The notes beneath the pieces were generated by a model. It searched no databases and was not told where the DNA came from. It saw only the letters and a program-made list of their open reading frames with translations. Positions 6,250 through 6,669 of a stretch of DNA of 6,669 nucleotides are shown here, piece by piece. Source of the stretch: Actinomycetes bacterium (GTDB lineage: Bacteria > Actinomycetota > CALGFH01); the NCBI GenBank assembly GCA_030146615.1, contig JASLBL010000171.1:1-6669 (forward strand). The letters are read 5' to 3'. Both the position numbers and the translations under genes were made by a program. The stretch's first letter is position 1. Each line of letters begins with the position of its first letter.

Positions 6250-6669
6250 ATGACGGAGAACGACCAGCGCCGCCTCAGCGTGGCCGATCCCGACAACCCC
6301 TCGGCCGCCCTCGAGGCGGCGTTGTTTGAGATCAAGCGGGTGATTGTCGGTCAGGAAGGCATGCTGGAACGGGTCCTGGTCGCGCTGTTGTCCGGTGGCC
6401 ATCTGCTCTTGGAAGGCGTCCCCGGGCTGGCCAAGACCCGGACCATCGCCACCCTGGCCCAGGTCCTCGGCGGCAGCTTCCAACGGATCCAGTTCACCCC
6501 CGACCTGGTCCCCTCGGACCTGGTCGGAACCAGGATCTGGCGGCCCGACCAGGGCAGCTTCGAAACCGAACTGGGCCCGGTGTTCTGCAACTTCTTGTTG
6601 GCCGATGAGATCAACCGGGCCCCCGCCAAGGTCCAATCGGCCCTGCTGGAGGTCATGCAGGAACACCAG
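6250..6669 (+). CDS. MoxR-family AAA+ ATPase, N-terminal part
   Basis: Partial: 140 codons with no stop before the right edge; family members are usually around 320-350 residues. The ATG at 6250 follows AAGGAG (6239-6244) with five bases between. Visible motifs: the VIVGQE entry (about 31-36), Walker A GVPGLAKT (56-63), the RIQFTPDLVPSDLVG block (79-93) typical of MoxR, a PVF segment (110-112), Walker B LLADE (116-120), and INRAPAKVQSALLEVMQE (121-138). MoxR proteins are cytoplasmic ATPases that act as chaperones or metal-insertion helpers together with VWA proteins, such as the one encoded directly upstream. In most such operons moxR comes first and is followed by a DUF58 gene and VWA genes; here the VWA gene precedes it. 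Sensor 1, arginine finger and lid lie outside the window. Confidence 0.96.
   Translation, partial: MTENDQRRLSVADPDNPSAALEAALFEIKRVIVGQEGMLERVLVALLSGGHLLLEGVPGLAKTRTIATLAQVLGGSFQRIQFTPDLVPSDLVGTRIWRPDQGSFETELGPVFCNFLLADEINRAPAKVQSALLEVMQEHQ

Overview
The window is very GC-rich (third codon positions almost all G or C) and reads as chromosomal DNA of an actinobacterium (Actinomycetota). The left edge carries the C-terminus of what looks like endonuclease NucS, the mismatch-specific nuclease typical of Actinobacteria and some Archaea. The core promoters, TTGAC(A/G) plus a loose xAxxxT -10 box, fit that phylum. Nothing fixes the genus; an uncultured or deep-branching lineage is as likely as a well-known one.

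Layout from left to right. 1-132: end of nucS (+). 164-214: a short direct repeat overlapping a convergent hairpin. 227-1299 (-): an unrecognised membrane protein with an N-terminal zinc ribbon and two transmembrane helices, whose reading frame is broken once near 832-835. 1300-1378: divergent promoter region. 1379-1614: a textbook cobalamin riboswitch, followed by a 154-nt leader that holds a strong hairpin. 1769-4072 (+): metE, the cobalamin-independent methionine synthase, with every catalytic and zinc residue I checked in place. 4097-4717 (-): a LURP-one/phospholipid-scramblase-like protein, convergent with metE and apparently starting at TTG. 4755-4865 (-): a tentative small gene just upstream of it. 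4866-5095: no confident gene. 5169-6215 (+): a membrane-anchored von Willebrand factor A (VWA) protein of the BatA type. 6250 to the right edge (+): the N-terminal 140 residues of a MoxR-family AAA+ ATPase.

How the parts work together. The riboswitch and metE form a nutrient-sensing unit: when adenosylcobalamin is plentiful the RNA should shut off MetE, and the cell would rely on the B12-dependent enzyme MetH (not in this window). The VWA and MoxR genes form the start of a MoxR/VWA chaperone-type operon, here with the VWA gene first. The remaining genes show no obvious link to either unit.

I found no mobile element, CRISPR array, tRNA or rRNA. The most interesting points are the layout of the metE leader, where one C-rich strand can pair with three different G-rich strands including the Shine-Dalgarno sequence, and the single-base frame break in the zinc-ribbon gene. 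No clearly new multi-gene system is visible.
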